Below are positions 49,341-58,106 of a DNA stretch of 64,000 bases, piece after piece. Position numbers and translations under genes: made by a program. The notes under the pieces were generated by a model, which was given only the letters and a program-made list of their open reading frames with translations, was not told where the DNA came from and did no database searches. The stretch's first letter is position 1; each line of letters begins with the position of its first letter. Source of the stretch: G963662905 sp965230045 (GTDB lineage Bacteria > Bacteroidota > Bacteroidia > Bacteroidales > WRLA01); the NCBI GenBank assembly GCA_965230045.1, contig OZ245940.1, forward strand, positions 2,914,001 to 2,978,000, written 5' to 3'.

Positions 49341-50837
49341 TTACTGCATTTGCCAGGCTTCCTCAAAAAATTGCAATTCAAGATTTGTAGCCCTTTCGAA
49401 GGACTGGATCATTAAATCCTGAACAGCTTTTGGTGCAGTGTTGCCCAACTCTTCCACAATTTCTACAAAACGGGCAACATAGCCTTCGTATTCATTGCTT
49501 TCGTAGGTTTCGATCCACTTTTTATAGGGATTATCCGGTACAGCATTTTCTATAATGTGTTTTCCTACACTATGATAGACCCAAAAACAGGGCAAAAGAG
49601 CTGCTGCCCCGAGCGGGTAAGAGGCCTGCTTTACAACCTTCAAAAGAAAGCTTGTGTAGGCTTCAATGGCCGGACTCTTTTCCTCTGCTTCCTGAACCTG
49701 AAAATACTCAAGGTATTCACGGTGCAGGGCGCGTTCAATGTCGTAGCCATCATTTGCCAGTTTAATCAGAAATGATTTCTCTAATTCATTTAGCGCTTTA
49801 TCAGCAAGGATTTCAAGTGCTTTTGAATCATCTTTGATGTAGAGGATATCCTGTGCCAGATAATGCTCAAAACAAGATTTAGGTAAATCGCCATTTGCCA
49901 GACCTTTGATAAAAGGATGACGGATGAGCATGTGATATACAGGCCGAATCGATTCCCAAAGTGTTTCACTGAACATCCCAAGGGGCTTTACCGCTGGTTT
50001 TGTGCTGATTAAGTCATCGGTCAAATCCGTCCAGAAAGCATGAAAGTGTTTCACGGGGCCATGTCCTTCCCCGGTTTTGTATTGAGCACCCTGGCTGATG
50101 GCCTCATGGATATAAAGTTTGGCCATGGATGCGGCTTCATCGGCTGAAAAGCCATGTGCCAAATAGGATGCCAGGGCACTGGAAAGCGTACAGCCGGTAC
50201 CGTGTGTATTTTTGGAATACAAACGTCTGGATTTTAGTTCTTTATATTCTCCGCTTTCTGCATTATAAAAAATGTCAGTTAGTTGGTCATCTTTCAGGTG
50301 CCCGGCCTTTAGTAAAACCGAAACATTGCCATAAAGCTGTGATAACTCTTGAGCGTATTCGGGCAGCTTGGCTTGTTCTTCAATTTTTTTGCCCAGTAGG
50401 ATTTCCGCTTCCGGGATATTGGGCGTAATAACACGCGCCATGGGGATCAGGATTTTTTTCAGGCTTTCAATGGCTTCATCCTGTAGGAGTTTATTCCCCG
50501 AAGTGGCCACCATTACCGGATCGAGCACAATATTGCTGATTTTGAATTCCTTCAGGCAATCATGTACAGCCTGAATTGTTTCCGAATTGTGCAGCATCCC
50601 GATTTTGATGGCATCAGTGCCAATATCTTCCAAAACAGCGCGGATCTGTGCTTTCAGGCTGCAAACAGGAACTGGATGGATGTCTGTGACGCCCAGAGTG
50701 TTTTGTGCCGTTATTGCCGTGATGGCTGATGTGGCAAAACATCCGCAGGCAGAAATAGCTTTGATATCGGCCTGTATGCCTGCGCCTCCGCCTGAATCGC
50801 TGCCTGCTATGGTCAATACGCGTTTGTAGCTTTTCAT
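49341..50837 (-). CDS. thiD-tenA: Bifunctional HMP-phosphate kinase / thiaminase II (ThiD-TenA fusion)
   Basis: Of 498 residues, 1 to about 265 form a ThiD ribokinase-fold kinase (LTIAGSDSGGGAGIQADIKA, ITAQNTLGV, VLDPVMVATSGNKLL, NTHGTGCTLSSALASYL). It phosphorylates hydroxymethylpyrimidine and its phosphate. About 285-498 form a TenA/thiaminase II domain (HPFIKGLANGDLP, FEHYLAQDILYI, ALLPCFWVYHSVG, YEGYVARFVEIVEEL), which recovers pyrimidine from degraded thiamine. The Cys in LLPCFW is not the only candidate nucleophile. It is the last gene of the TPP-riboswitch operon, ten bases after thiL. Such fusions are known and support a salvage role. Confidence 0.93.
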   Translation of the reverse strand: MKSYKRVLTIAGSDSGGGAGIQADIKAISACGCFATSAITAITAQNTLGVTDIHPVPVCSLKAQIRAVLEDIGTDAIKIGMLHNSETIQAVHDCLKEFKISNIVLDPVMVATSGNKLLQDEAIESLKKILIPMARVITPNIPEAEILLGKKIEEQAKLPEYAQELSQLYGNVSVLLKAGHLKDDQLTDIFYNAESGEYKELKSRRLYSKNTHGTGCTLSSALASYLAHGFSADEAASMAKLYIHEAISQGAQYKTGEGHGPVKHFHAFWTDLTDDLISTKPAVKPLGMFSETLWESIRPVYHMLIRHPFIKGLANGDLPKSCFEHYLAQDILYIKDDSKALEILADKALNELEKSFLIKLANDGYDIERALHREYLEYFQVQEAEEKSPAIEAYTSFLLKVVKQASYPLGAAALLPCFWVYHSVGKHIIENAVPDNPYKKWIETYESNEYEGYVARFVEIVEELGNTAPKAVQDLMIQSFERATNLELQFFEEAWQMQ

Positions 50838-50846
50838 TTTTTTTGT

Positions 50847-51851
50847 TTATGCAAAATGATCAAATCCGGAATTATTGCTTTTAAGTATTTTTCCATCCTG
50901 GAACCATTGAATCCCAATTTTTCCCTGGCGGATTTGGCCAATGGGAAAGATGGACTTGTCAAACTCGTGGAAATACGCTTTTTGGATCAGTTCAAATTGA
51001 TCAGCTTGTATTGTAAAAAGCAGCTCGTAATCTTCACCGCCGCCTGTTGTCAGAGCGTTGATGTCCCATTGATTTTCCGTTGCAGCACGCTTCAGTTCTT
51101 CACTTGCCGGGATTTTTTCCAAATCAATTTGAGCAGCTTTCCGGGAAGCTTTCAGGATGTGTTTCAGGTCGGAAGAAATACCGTCTGAAATGTCCATCAT
51201 GGCATGGACAGCGCTCTGTTTTCCGAGCCAAAGCCCTTCTACGATACGTGGTTCCGGTTTGTAGTGTTTTTTTATCAGGCTTAGATGATCCGATGTAATG
51301 TGGAGATTGTCCAGCAAGACTTTCAGGCCGCCACCGGAATCGCCCAAATTGCCGCTTACGCATATGATATCCCCATCACGGGCATCAGAACGAAGCTTTA
51401 AATCCGCTTTAGATCCAATCCCGATTACGCCAACATTGATTACGAGCCTATCAGCTGATTTTGTCGTATCGCCGCCCATGAGCGGACAGTTGTATTTGCC
51501 TGAAAGCTCAGAATAGCCATCCATAAAACGGTCGAGATAGGCTACATCCGTGTTTTTGGGAATGCCGATGGATAAAAAAGAATAGAGCGGTTTGGCGCCC
51601 ATAGCAGCAATGTCGCTCAGGTTTACCGCCAGTGATTTATAGCCCAGCTCCTCCGGGCTGATGCGGTCTTTCAGAAAATGGATGTCTTCAATCAGCAAAT
51701 CGGTGGAAACCACATGCGCTTCCGTTTCGTTGATGGAGAGTATGGCGCAATCGTCACCGATTCCTTTATCCTGTTTTTGGATCATTTCATTAAAACGGCT
51801 TTCAAAACGCCCGATAAATCCAAATTCGCCTATGTCGGTCAGTTTCATCAC
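50847..51851 (-). CDS. thiL: Thiamine-monophosphate kinase
   Basis: The 334-residue protein of the AIR-synthetase/ThiL fold makes thiamine pyrophosphate, the active cofactor, from the monophosphate and ATP. Motifs: GDDCAILS, STDLLIEDIHF, NLSDIAAMGAKPL, MGGDTTKS, SGNLGDSGGGLKVL, MMDISDGISSDLKHIL and TGGGEDYELLFT, all metal- or nucleotide-binding segments of the family. The start (Met1 or Met2) overlaps the thiE stop by up to four bases, a typical coupled arrangement. Confidence 0.94.
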   Translation of the reverse strand: MMKLTDIGEFGFIGRFESRFNEMIQKQDKGIGDDCAILSINETEAHVVSTDLLIEDIHFLKDRISPEELGYKSLAVNLSDIAAMGAKPLYSFLSIGIPKNTDVAYLDRFMDGYSELSGKYNCPLMGGDTTKSADRLVINVGVIGIGSKADLKLRSDARDGDIICVSGNLGDSGGGLKVLLDNLHITSDHLSLIKKHYKPEPRIVEGLWLGKQSAVHAMMDISDGISSDLKHILKASRKAAQIDLEKIPASEELKRAATENQWDINALTTGGGEDYELLFTIQADQFELIQKAYFHEFDKSIFPIGQIRQGKIGIQWFQDGKILKSNNSGFDHFA

Positions 51852-52474
51852 ATCTTGATTTTAGATTTTAATTCCCTGGCAGCTTTCGTCGGTTCATCGG
51901 CAGAAACAATGGCGGAAACCACGGCAATTCCATTCGCGCCGGCCCGGATGATGTCAGCGGCATTATCGCTGTTGATACCACCGATGGCTACACTTTTATG
52001 GCGCGAAAAGCCGGCAATTTCCCGAATTCCTTCCAATCCGAAAGGTTTTTGGGTGTCGGTTTTTGTAGGCGTGGAAAATACCGGGGAAATTCCAATATAG
52101 TCCACATCCAAATCGTTGGCCATCCGTGCCTGCTCCATATTTTCAACGGATAAGCCAATAATTTTATTCTTTCCCAGTAGTTTACGCGCAACTTTATAAG
52201 GCAAATCGCTCTGACCGATATGCAGGCCATCAGCATCAACGGCCAAAGCAATATCGAGGCGGTCGTTGATGATCAAAGGCACATTGCTGCCTTCCAAACT
52301 TCTTTTTAAGCGAATTGCCAGTTCATAAAACTCCCTGCTGCTGGCCTCTTTTTCGCGCAGTTGTACCATTGTTACTCCGCCTTTAATGGCTTCAGCAACA
52401 ATATACTCGTGCGAACGCCCTTTGGAAAGGTGGCGGTCGGTGACCAAATAAAGGCTGAGGTCAAGATTATTCAT
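51848..52474 (-). CDS. thiE: Thiamine-phosphate synthase
   Basis: A 208-residue TIM-barrel enzyme joining HMP pyrophosphate and thiazole phosphate to form thiamine monophosphate. Visible motifs are LYLVTDRHL, GGVTMVQLREKEAS, LIINDRLDIALAVDADGLHIGQSDLP, IGLSVEN, DYIGISPVFSTPTKTD, SVAIGGIN and GANGIAVVSAI. Its length is normal. It overlaps thiM by 8 bases and thiL by 4, so the three are tightly coupled. Confidence 0.95.
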   Translation of the reverse strand: MNNLDLSLYLVTDRHLSKGRSHEYIVAEAIKGGVTMVQLREKEASSREFYELAIRLKRSLEGSNVPLIINDRLDIALAVDADGLHIGQSDLPYKVARKLLGKNKIIGLSVENMEQARMANDLDVDYIGISPVFSTPTKTDTQKPFGLEGIREIAGFSRHKSVAIGGINSDNAADIIRAGANGIAVVSAIVSADEPTKAARELKSKIKM

Positions 52475-53267
52475 GCTTTATCTTTAAACGTGCTTCAATA
52501 TCCGATGCATTGAGATGGTACAAAACATCCAGGAAATTCATTTGCAGCGAACCCGGGCCATTTGATTTCTCTGCGGCTATTTCACCCGCGATGCCCATAA
52601 CCGCCATGGCAGCTGTTCCGGCAATCAGCAAATCTTTTTCCACACCGGCAAAAGCGCCCACGACTGCTGTTGCTGTGCATCCCATACCGGTAACTTTCGG
52701 CATCAGTGCATTCCCATTGCCAATCGTAATTACGCTTTCACCATCGGTGATGAAGTCCGTTTCACCACTGATGATGACAACAGCATTGCTTGACCTGGCA
52801 AGGCTTTTGGCCGAATCCAGCGCAGAATTGGAAGAATGCGTGCTGTCCACACCTTTGGTTTGGATATTGGCATTGCTAAGAGCCATAATTTCGGAAGCAT
52901 TGCCACGGATAATTGTGGGCTTACATGTTTCAATGATTTTTGCTGCTGTTGCCGTACGATAAGCTGTTGCACCAACACCAACCGGATCGAAAACAACCGC
53001 CGTGCCTTTTGATGTGGCCTTTTTGCCGGCCAGCATCATGGCTTCGATCCATTTTTCACTTAAAGTGCCCATATTGATTACCAGAGAGGAAGCAATACCG
53101 GCCATATCTTCCACTTCTTCAACGGCATGTGCCATTACCGGCGATGCGCCCAGCGAAAGCAGAGCATTGGCAGTATTGTTCATGACCACATAATTTGTGA
53201 TGTTGTGTACCAATGGCGCATTTTCGCGCACTTTATTTAGCGCATTGATGATTTTATCTGTATTCAT
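52467..53267 (-). CDS. thiM: Hydroxyethylthiazole kinase
   Basis: The 266-residue ribokinase-fold enzyme phosphorylates hydroxyethylthiazole, a salvage step. It has PLVHNITNYVVMNNTANALLSLGASPVM, the conserved start of ThiM; DPVGVGATAYR; IIRGNASEI; and the catalytic PKVTGMGCTATAVVGAFA loop with its Cys. ThiC and ThiG are not in this window, so this operon looks designed to use scavenged pyrimidine and thiazole pieces. Confidence 0.95.
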   Translation of the reverse strand: MNTDKIINALNKVRENAPLVHNITNYVVMNNTANALLSLGASPVMAHAVEEVEDMAGIASSLVINMGTLSEKWIEAMMLAGKKATSKGTAVVFDPVGVGATAYRTATAAKIIETCKPTIIRGNASEIMALSNANIQTKGVDSTHSSNSALDSAKSLARSSNAVVIISGETDFITDGESVITIGNGNALMPKVTGMGCTATAVVGAFAGVEKDLLIAGTAAMAVMGIAGEIAAEKSNGPGSLQMNFLDVLYHLNASDIEARLKIKHE

Positions 53268-53279
53268 TGGTTCTGTTTT

Positions 53280-53987
53280 TTACTTTTTTAAAGCTTTAAT
53301 GGCTACATAATCCCCACTGTCATACCCCTCAATTGGCTTTTCGGCCATATTGTTCGAATATAGTGGATGTTTGGTCAGAGTCTGTGCAAACTCCAGCTCC
53401 GAAAATCCTGTTGCTTTGAGCAAATTGATTTTTTCCTTTGTAGTACGCCAATTAGCGGTTTTAACAAATTCGATAGGGTAAGGTGCCGGAGGATGGACAC
53501 CTTCCAGAAGCGGATGATCCCACGTGCCAAGAGTCATGGCCAGATTGTACATTGTGGCATAACTTCCTTCCTTGGGCACATCAATCACGATGATTTTGCC
53601 ACCCTTTTTCAAGGCATTCCAGGCTTTTACAAAAACAGCCTTTAAATCAGTGATATAGCTTGGCGTGCCATTGAAAAGTAAGGTATCATATTGCTCTGTT
53701 CCCAGATCGGCATTTTCGGCAGTAGTAACATCAACAGCCATTCCTCTTTTACGGGCAATTTCGGCCATACCATCGCTGGGTTCCAGACCGTATTTGATCT
53801 CAATGCCGTATTCCTTTTTCAGGATGGATTCAAAAAGGCCGCTGCCACAGCCAACGGAAAATGTTTTTCCGGCATCTTTCAGAAAATGAGCCACAAGCCG
53901 GACTTCTGAGGTCAGCAAGTTCATATTGTCGAAAAACCAGGCATCGTAGGCGCCGGCGTACTTGTCAAAAGTTGTTTTTTTATCCAT
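53280..53987 (-). CDS. Class I SAM-dependent methyltransferase in the thiamine operon
   Basis: A 235-residue Rossmann-fold methyltransferase: TFSVGCGSGLFESIL (motif I), YGLEPSDGMAEIARKRGM (motif II), DTLLFNGTPSYI (motif IV) and KKGGKIIVIDVP (motif V). The C-terminal substrate region (WDHPLLEGVHPPAPYPIEFV) does not point to a known target. It is the first gene after the TPP riboswitch and lies 13 bases before thiM, so its production follows thiamine status. It may methylate a thiamine-related molecule or breakdown product, but nothing in the sequence proves this. Confidence 0.85.
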   Translation of the reverse strand: MDKKTTFDKYAGAYDAWFFDNMNLLTSEVRLVAHFLKDAGKTFSVGCGSGLFESILKKEYGIEIKYGLEPSDGMAEIARKRGMAVDVTTAENADLGTEQYDTLLFNGTPSYITDLKAVFVKAWNALKKGGKIIVIDVPKEGSYATMYNLAMTLGTWDHPLLEGVHPPAPYPIEFVKTANWRTTKEKINLLKATGFSELEFAQTLTKHPLYSNNMAEKPIEGYDSGDYVAIKALKK

Positions 53988-54003
53988 TTCTTTAAAATAT
54001 AAA

Positions 54004-54033
54004 AGCCGTTGCGAACTGCTGTCCGAAACGGCT
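54004..54033 (-). terminator. Probable expression-platform terminator of the TPP riboswitch
   Basis: On the minus strand AGCCGTT (54033-54027) pairs with AACGGCT (54010-54004), followed by TTTATATTTT. It lies between the riboswitch and the methyltransferase start and can stop transcription when TPP is bound. Blocking of translation is a possible alternative. Confidence 0.6.
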
Positions 54034-54057
54034 TATGAAAAATCGATCATAAATAAC

Positions 54058-54131
54058 CATTTCCCTACGGTGCGATTATGCACATCAGGTTCGTGGGGTA
54101 TCATCTCAGCCTGTAGTTTGAGGCACCCCCA
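54058..54131 (-). promoter_or_regulatory. TPP (THI-box) riboswitch
   Basis: The minus strand reads GGGGGTGCCTC at the 5' side, then GGCTGAGATGATACCC and ACGAACCTGATGTG, closing with GCACCGTAGGGAAA. CUGAGA and ACCUGAU are the invariant pyrimidine- and pyrophosphate-sensing elements. It controls the downstream methyltransferase-thiM-thiE-thiL-thiD/tenA operon. A TAATTTTG box at 54152-54145 could be the -7 promoter element, though no good -33 box precedes it. Confidence 0.93.
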
Positions 54132-54242
54132 ACAGTTTGTTGGGCAAAATTAGAAAATTTTGGGGTTTTTGGAAATATCTGGGCGCAGGCGGTGCGTTTG
54201 ACATGCAGTATCAACAGTCGATCATCGTATAGCGGTGATTTT

Positions 54243-54653
54243 TTAAAGTGCCCCTTTAATCCTCAATATCCGGCTTTCGCGCTCAAAACTATAGGTTTTT
54301 CCTTTGATTTTGATCAGCTCATAAAGCTGCAATGCTTTTTCCAGATAGGCTTTTGAGCTATCGCTTTTATCAGAAAATCCCATTTGGGCAATGCGTTCGG
54401 CGAGCTGCTCCGTATTTACAATATTGAAGCCTTCAAAGGATTCGAGATACTGATTGCTTTCTTCCATATTGAGTTTTAGGAAATGGTCCAGATCAAAATG
54501 CAAATCATTCAGGAGCATTGCTTTGGCTTCTGCTGTTTCTTCTTCACTGAGCAGGGCCGTATTGTCCTTTCCGCCAAAAATATTCCGGCCAATGGCACTC
54601 ATAATGGCGCCAATTTTCTCGATCTGCCGCATCAGATAATCTCTTCGTTCCAT
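54243..54653 (-). CDS. Conserved hypothetical helical protein
   Basis: The chosen start MERRDYLMRQIEKIGAIM (54653) gives 136 residues; an ATG 24 bases earlier adds MQVLKHTN and is less typical. The protein is all-helical and charged with no signal peptide or membrane span. LLNDLHFDLDHFLKLN and KAYLEKALQLYELIK suggest a TPR-like fold. Its C-terminus is rich in basic residues. It stands alone between the riboswitch and the divergent aminotransferase gene. I do not recognise the family. Confidence 0.65.
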   Translation of the reverse strand: MERRDYLMRQIEKIGAIMSAIGRNIFGGKDNTALLSEEETAEAKAMLLNDLHFDLDHFLKLNMEESNQYLESFEGFNIVNTEQLAERIAQMGFSDKSDSSKAYLEKALQLYELIKIKGKTYSFERESRILRIKGAL

Positions 54654-54786
54654 GTTTGTATGCTTTAAAACCTGCAATAAAAACGGCTTAAATGTAGTAA
54701 GTTTTTTTGTTTTGGATTTTCCCGATGCAATTATCCGCCTGTTCGATTTTTAATACCTTCGCAATCAGAATTTCAAAATATGCAAG

Positions 54787-55923
54787 ATGTCTGAAAAAGC
54801 AAAAATCTGGTTGTCCTCTCCGCATATGGGCGGAACCGAACTCGATTATATCAAGGAAGCATTTGATTTAAACTGGATTGCCCCGATTGGCCCTCATGTC
54901 AATGCTTTTGAACAAAAACTGGCCGAATATACGGGAGCGAAACATGTTGCCGTTTTGACTTCCGGCACAGCAGCTTTGCACCTTGCGCTCATCATGCTCA
55001 ATGTGCAGGCCGGCGATGAAGTCTTGTGCCAGAGCATCACTTTTTCCGGTTCTGCCAATCCGATTGCCTATCAATCTGCAAGGCCCGTTTTTATTGGCAG
55101 CGAAGCGCAAACATGGAATATGGATCCCAATGCTTTGGAAGATGCCATAAAAGACCGCCGGGCAAAAGGGAAGAATGTAAAAGCGATTATTCCGGTGCAT
55201 CTTTATGGCATGCCGGCGATGACGGATGAAATCATGTTTGTGGCGCAGAAATACGATATTCCCATCATTGAAGATGCCGCTGAATCTTTGGGTGCCACTT
55301 ATAAAGGTCGTCATACCGGAACTGATGGACTTATGGGCATTCTTTCGTTTAACGGAAATAAAATCATCACTACAAGTGGAGGAGGAGCGCTGATGAGTGA
55401 TGATGAAAAGCTGATTCAACAAGCGCGTTTTTTAAGCCAGCAGGCACGCGATAATGCCGTGCATTACCAGCATTCGCGTATCGGGTATAATTACCGCATG
55501 AGCAATGTGCTGTCAGCTATTGGCATGGGGCAGATGGAAGTCCTGGATCAAAGGGTTGCGCGAAAAAGGGAAATCCATAGCTGGTATGAAAATTTGATGA
55601 AAGATATTCCGGGAGTCCGGTTTTTGCCTGAACCTGAGGGCTTTCATGCCACACGCTGGCTTACGTGCATCCTGATTGACCCCAAAATTGCAGAGGGGAA
55701 AACAGCTCATGGATTTTTTGATGCTTTGCAGGATGCCAATATTGATGCCCGTCCGCTTTGGAAACCGATGCACATGCAGCCTGTCTTCGAAGGAATGCCT
55801 TATTATGGCGCACGATTGGAAGAAGAATTGTTTGCCAATGGCCTCTGCCTTCCTTCCGGAACGAATATGTCGGTATCGGATAAGTCACGCATCGAAAAAG
55901 TTATTCGTTCCTATTTCGCTTGA
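54787..55923 (+). CDS. DegT/DnrJ/EryC1/StrS-family PLP aminotransferase
   Basis: The 378-residue protein starts MSEKAKIWLSSPHMGGTELDY. It has the sugar-aminotransferase features LTSGTAALHLAL, SITFSGSANPIAYQSARPVF, IIPVHLYGMPAMTDEI, EDAAESLGATYKGRHTG and the PLP-lysine segment SFNGNKIITTSGGGAL (Lys near residue 194). RIGYNYRMSNVLSAIGMGQ follows. It aminates a nucleotide-linked keto sugar for surface glycans. It is closest to PglE/PseC-like enzymes making UDP-4-amino sugars. No other glycan genes are adjacent here, so the exact sugar cannot be given. Confidence 0.92.
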   Translation: MSEKAKIWLSSPHMGGTELDYIKEAFDLNWIAPIGPHVNAFEQKLAEYTGAKHVAVLTSGTAALHLALIMLNVQAGDEVLCQSITFSGSANPIAYQSARPVFIGSEAQTWNMDPNALEDAIKDRRAKGKNVKAIIPVHLYGMPAMTDEIMFVAQKYDIPIIEDAAESLGATYKGRHTGTDGLMGILSFNGNKIITTSGGGALMSDDEKLIQQARFLSQQARDNAVHYQHSRIGYNYRMSNVLSAIGMGQMEVLDQRVARKREIHSWYENLMKDIPGVRFLPEPEGFHATRWLTCILIDPKIAEGKTAHGFFDALQDANIDARPLWKPMHMQPVFEGMPYYGARLEEELFANGLCLPSGTNMSVSDKSRIEKVIRSYFA

Positions 55924-56000
55924 TTTTTTTTTCGCTGGATCATTTGAACAATTTTTTGATTCTGTACGTTTTTCCTGCATTAATTTAATGCAATGGTATT

Positions 56001-56810
56001 ATGACTGCAGAACAGATTTTCAACCGTTTATGGGATATGTACATCACTCAAACCCCCGATGCAAAAAAAGTTTATGACCTTTTTAAAGCACAGGGCGAAG
56101 AAGTAGTAAACGACCATATCGCCTTTCGTACTTTTGATGATGACCGGATTAATGTGGATGTCCTTTCAAAAGTTTTCCTTAAAGCCGGATATGTCGAAAA
56201 AGGGCACTATAAATTTGAAGCTAAAAAATTGTTTGCCAAACATTTCGAGCATCCTGAGGAAGGAATGCCGCGTGTGTTTATCAGCCAATTGATTACGGCT
56301 GAATTTAGTGAAGAACTGCAGGAGGAAGTGCGCAAATTCGTTGATGCCATCCCTGAGGATCTTTTAAAATCGGACGATCTGATTTTTAGCGGACGTCCTG
56401 AACCTGCCGGCAAGCCATCCTACGAAACCTATAATAAACTGCGATCCGAGTCGGAATATGCCGCCTGGCTTTATATTTATGGTTTCCGCGCAAATCATTT
56501 TACGGTAAGCGTAAACCACCTCAAAACAATCAAGGGAATTTATGCCGTAAATGATTTTTTGAAAGAAAATGGATTTATGATGAACAGTTCGGGAGGAGAG
56601 GTGAAAGGAACGCCCGAAGAGCTTTTGGAACAATCATCTATTAAAGCCGGTATTGTTGAAATGGATTTTGTAGAAGGGACTTATTCTGTTCCATCGTGCT
56701 ATTATGAGTTTGCGATGCGCTATGCAGATGCTCAAGGCGAACTTTATAGTGGTTTTATCGCCAAATCAGCCGACAAAATTTTTGAGTCCACTGATTTTTA
56801 TAAGAAATAA
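56001..56810 (+). CDS. DUF1338 (HglS-type 2-oxoadipate dioxygenase/decarboxylase-like) protein
   Basis: The 269-residue protein carries the family's metal-binding elements VNDHIAFRTFDDDRINVDVL (His near residue 36), ANHFTVSVNHLK (two His) and a C-terminal VEMDFVEG (Glu). KGHYKFEAKKLFAKHFEHPEEGMPRVFISQL is also typical of DUF1338. HglS converts 2-oxoadipate to 2-hydroxyglutarate in lysine breakdown using Fe(II) and O2. This shorter Bacteroidota type may have another substrate. It ends in a strong terminator. A TTTG-N18-TACGTTTT promoter-like pair lies at 55943-55972. Confidence 0.87.
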   Translation: MTAEQIFNRLWDMYITQTPDAKKVYDLFKAQGEEVVNDHIAFRTFDDDRINVDVLSKVFLKAGYVEKGHYKFEAKKLFAKHFEHPEEGMPRVFISQLITAEFSEELQEEVRKFVDAIPEDLLKSDDLIFSGRPEPAGKPSYETYNKLRSESEYAAWLYIYGFRANHFTVSVNHLKTIKGIYAVNDFLKENGFMMNSSGGEVKGTPEELLEQSSIKAGIVEMDFVEGTYSVPSCYYEFAMRYADAQGELYSGFIAKSADKIFESTDFYKK

Positions 56811-56835
56811 GAAAATCCGGAAAAGGCTAAAAACG

Positions 56836-56868
56836 AAAAAACCTTACCGAAGTGGTAAGGTTTTTTTT
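56836..56868. terminator. Strong bidirectional terminator
   Basis: AACCTTACC/GGTAAGGTT with a 5-base loop is flanked by A and T runs on both sides. It ends the DUF1338 transcript on the plus strand and the tRNA transcript on the minus strand. Confidence 0.88.
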
Positions 56869-56869
56869 G

Positions 56870-56951
56870 TGGGGAGAGGAGGATTCGAACCTCCGAAGGC
56901 TTCGCCAACAGATTTACAGTCTGCCCCATTTGACCGCTCTGGAATCTCCCC
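56870..56951 (-). tRNA. tRNA-Tyr (anticodon GUA)
   Basis: The 82-base cloverleaf has acceptor GGGGAGA/TCTCCCC with discriminator A, anticodon loop around CTGTAAA (anticodon GTA), a long variable arm as expected for bacterial tRNA-Tyr, and T-arm GGTTCGAATCC. CCA is not encoded. It lies 9 bases after tRNA-Thr in the same direction. Confidence 0.95.
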
Positions 56952-56960
56952 AGAATGGTG

Positions 56961-57034
56961 AGCCGATGGAGGGATTCGAACCCCCGGCCAGCTGATTACA
57001 AATCAGCTGCTCTGGCCAACTGAGCTACATCGGC
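56961..57034 (-). tRNA. tRNA-Thr (anticodon UGU)
   Basis: The 74-base cloverleaf has acceptor GCCGATG/CATCGGC, discriminator T, D-arm AGCTCAGTTGGCCAGAGC, anticodon loop TTTGTAA (anticodon TGT) and T-arm GGGTTCGAATCCC. CCA is not encoded. It is first in a two-tRNA transcript. Confidence 0.95.
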
Positions 57035-57061
57035 ATAAGAACTATTGCTTGAAAGCGGCTG

Positions 57062-57091
57062 CAAAAGTAGAAGCTTTTTTGAAACTACAAA
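57062..57091 (-). promoter_or_regulatory. Promoter of the tRNA-Thr/tRNA-Tyr transcript
   Basis: On the minus strand TTTG (57091-57088) is followed after 18 bases by TACTTTTG (57069-57062), 28 bases from the tRNA-Thr 5' end. Sequence and spacing fit the phylum consensus. Confidence 0.65.
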
Positions 57092-57262
57092 ATTTTTTTT
57101 TCAATAAAAATATGATGTTATATTGAACTTATTGAAAACCAATAACTAAAAATTCAATTTTTTTTGCTCCGCTTTGCATGTGATGAGATTTAAATCAAAT
57201 TATTCAGGATTAACATTAAATTTGTTTGCAGTAGAAGTAATAAGAGGAATTAAAAAAATCCG

Positions 57263-57880
57263 ATGAAAAAACAAATTCTATTAGACCTGCTGTTCTATTT
57301 GGCTGTACCTTTAATCATCTGGAATGTCTTCAAAGAAAGCTTAGGCGGTTATTATGCTATACTCTATGGTATGCTGCCCGCCGTGGTTTATACGCTTGCA
57401 ATGGCATTTATTAAAAAGGAATGGAATGTAACAGGGATCTTTTTCCTTTCCATTATCTCCCTGAATTTTATTTTTAATGTAGTTTCCCACACCGCCGAAG
57501 AAGAATTATGGAATAGCGTGTATATGAGCATTATCGCTATAGTGTTTTATTTACTGACCATAATTGTCCGGAAGCCCATTGGCATGTATTTTTTTATAGA
57601 TTATGCCTATGCAAAGGGCATTGACCGTAAAGCCTCAAAAGAATTGTACTGCATTCCTGAAAATTACCGCTATTTCATCTGGTTTACGCTATTTCTGATG
57701 CTTCGGGAGCTAGTAGTTGGTGGTGTAAAATCTGTTTTGATTGTAGAAAAAGGAATAGGGTCTTTTAATACGATCCAGCTCACCAGCTCTGTATTAGGAT
57801 ATATTTTTACCGGATTGACCGTCATTTTTGTGCTTTACATTATCAGGAAAATCAAACAATCAAAGATAAATCATCAGTAA
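57263..57880 (+). CDS. Multi-pass membrane protein of unknown function (VC0807-like)
   Basis: The 205-residue protein has about six hydrophobic spans (near residues 8-24, 28-46, 55-75, 85-105, 138-155 and 175-196). The order of short loops, with GGYYAILYGMLPAVVY after the first helix, resembles VC0807-type inner-membrane proteins. No catalytic motif is visible. It stands alone, with a TAAATTTG box at 57217-57224. Transport, membrane organisation or sensing cannot be distinguished from the sequence. Confidence 0.7.
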   Translation: MKKQILLDLLFYLAVPLIIWNVFKESLGGYYAILYGMLPAVVYTLAMAFIKKEWNVTGIFFLSIISLNFIFNVVSHTAEEELWNSVYMSIIAIVFYLLTIIVRKPIGMYFFIDYAYAKGIDRKASKELYCIPENYRYFIWFTLFLMLRELVVGGVKSVLIVEKGIGSFNTIQLTSSVLGYIFTGLTVIFVLYIIRKIKQSKINHQ

Positions 57881-57917
57881 GTCAAGAGGGTAGGGGGCTG
57901 ATGTTATAAGAGCAATC

Positions 57918-57980
57918 ACTCATCGGATGATTTTAATAACTTAATCTTACTCATCGGATGACTCCAAGTCATCCGATGAG
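57918..57980 (+). repeat. ATCGGATGA repeats with perfect hairpin
   Basis: CACTCATCGGATGA-like sequence at 57917-57930 recurs at 57949-57961, followed by its inverse: CTCATCGGATGA (57950-57961) pairs with TCATCCGATGAG (57969-57980) around a 7-base loop. It may end the 57263 transcript. Confidence 0.6.
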
Positions 57981-58073
57981 TAGGTCTAATTTGCCTCAAT
58001 AAGTATATTTACAGAATAAGCGCCCGAAGCAAGGCCGCAGCAGCCGGCTGCCCGCAAAGTATTTACAGGGACT

Positions 58074-58106
58074 TGGTATAGCGATGGTATAGCGATGGTA
58101 TAGCGA
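58074..58106 (+). repeat. Three tandem copies of an 11-bp unit
   Basis: TGGTATAGCGA is repeated three times without change. It lies in the 690-base gap before the S74 gene. The same gap holds the short hairpin CGCGTG-AGGA-CACGCG (58428-58443) and no gene I can support. Confidence 0.8.

Noticed and set aside
57918..58106. Possible CRISPR array
   Set aside because: The repeats here are an 11-bp tandem run and a single hairpin; there are no regular spacers and no cas genes anywhere in the window.
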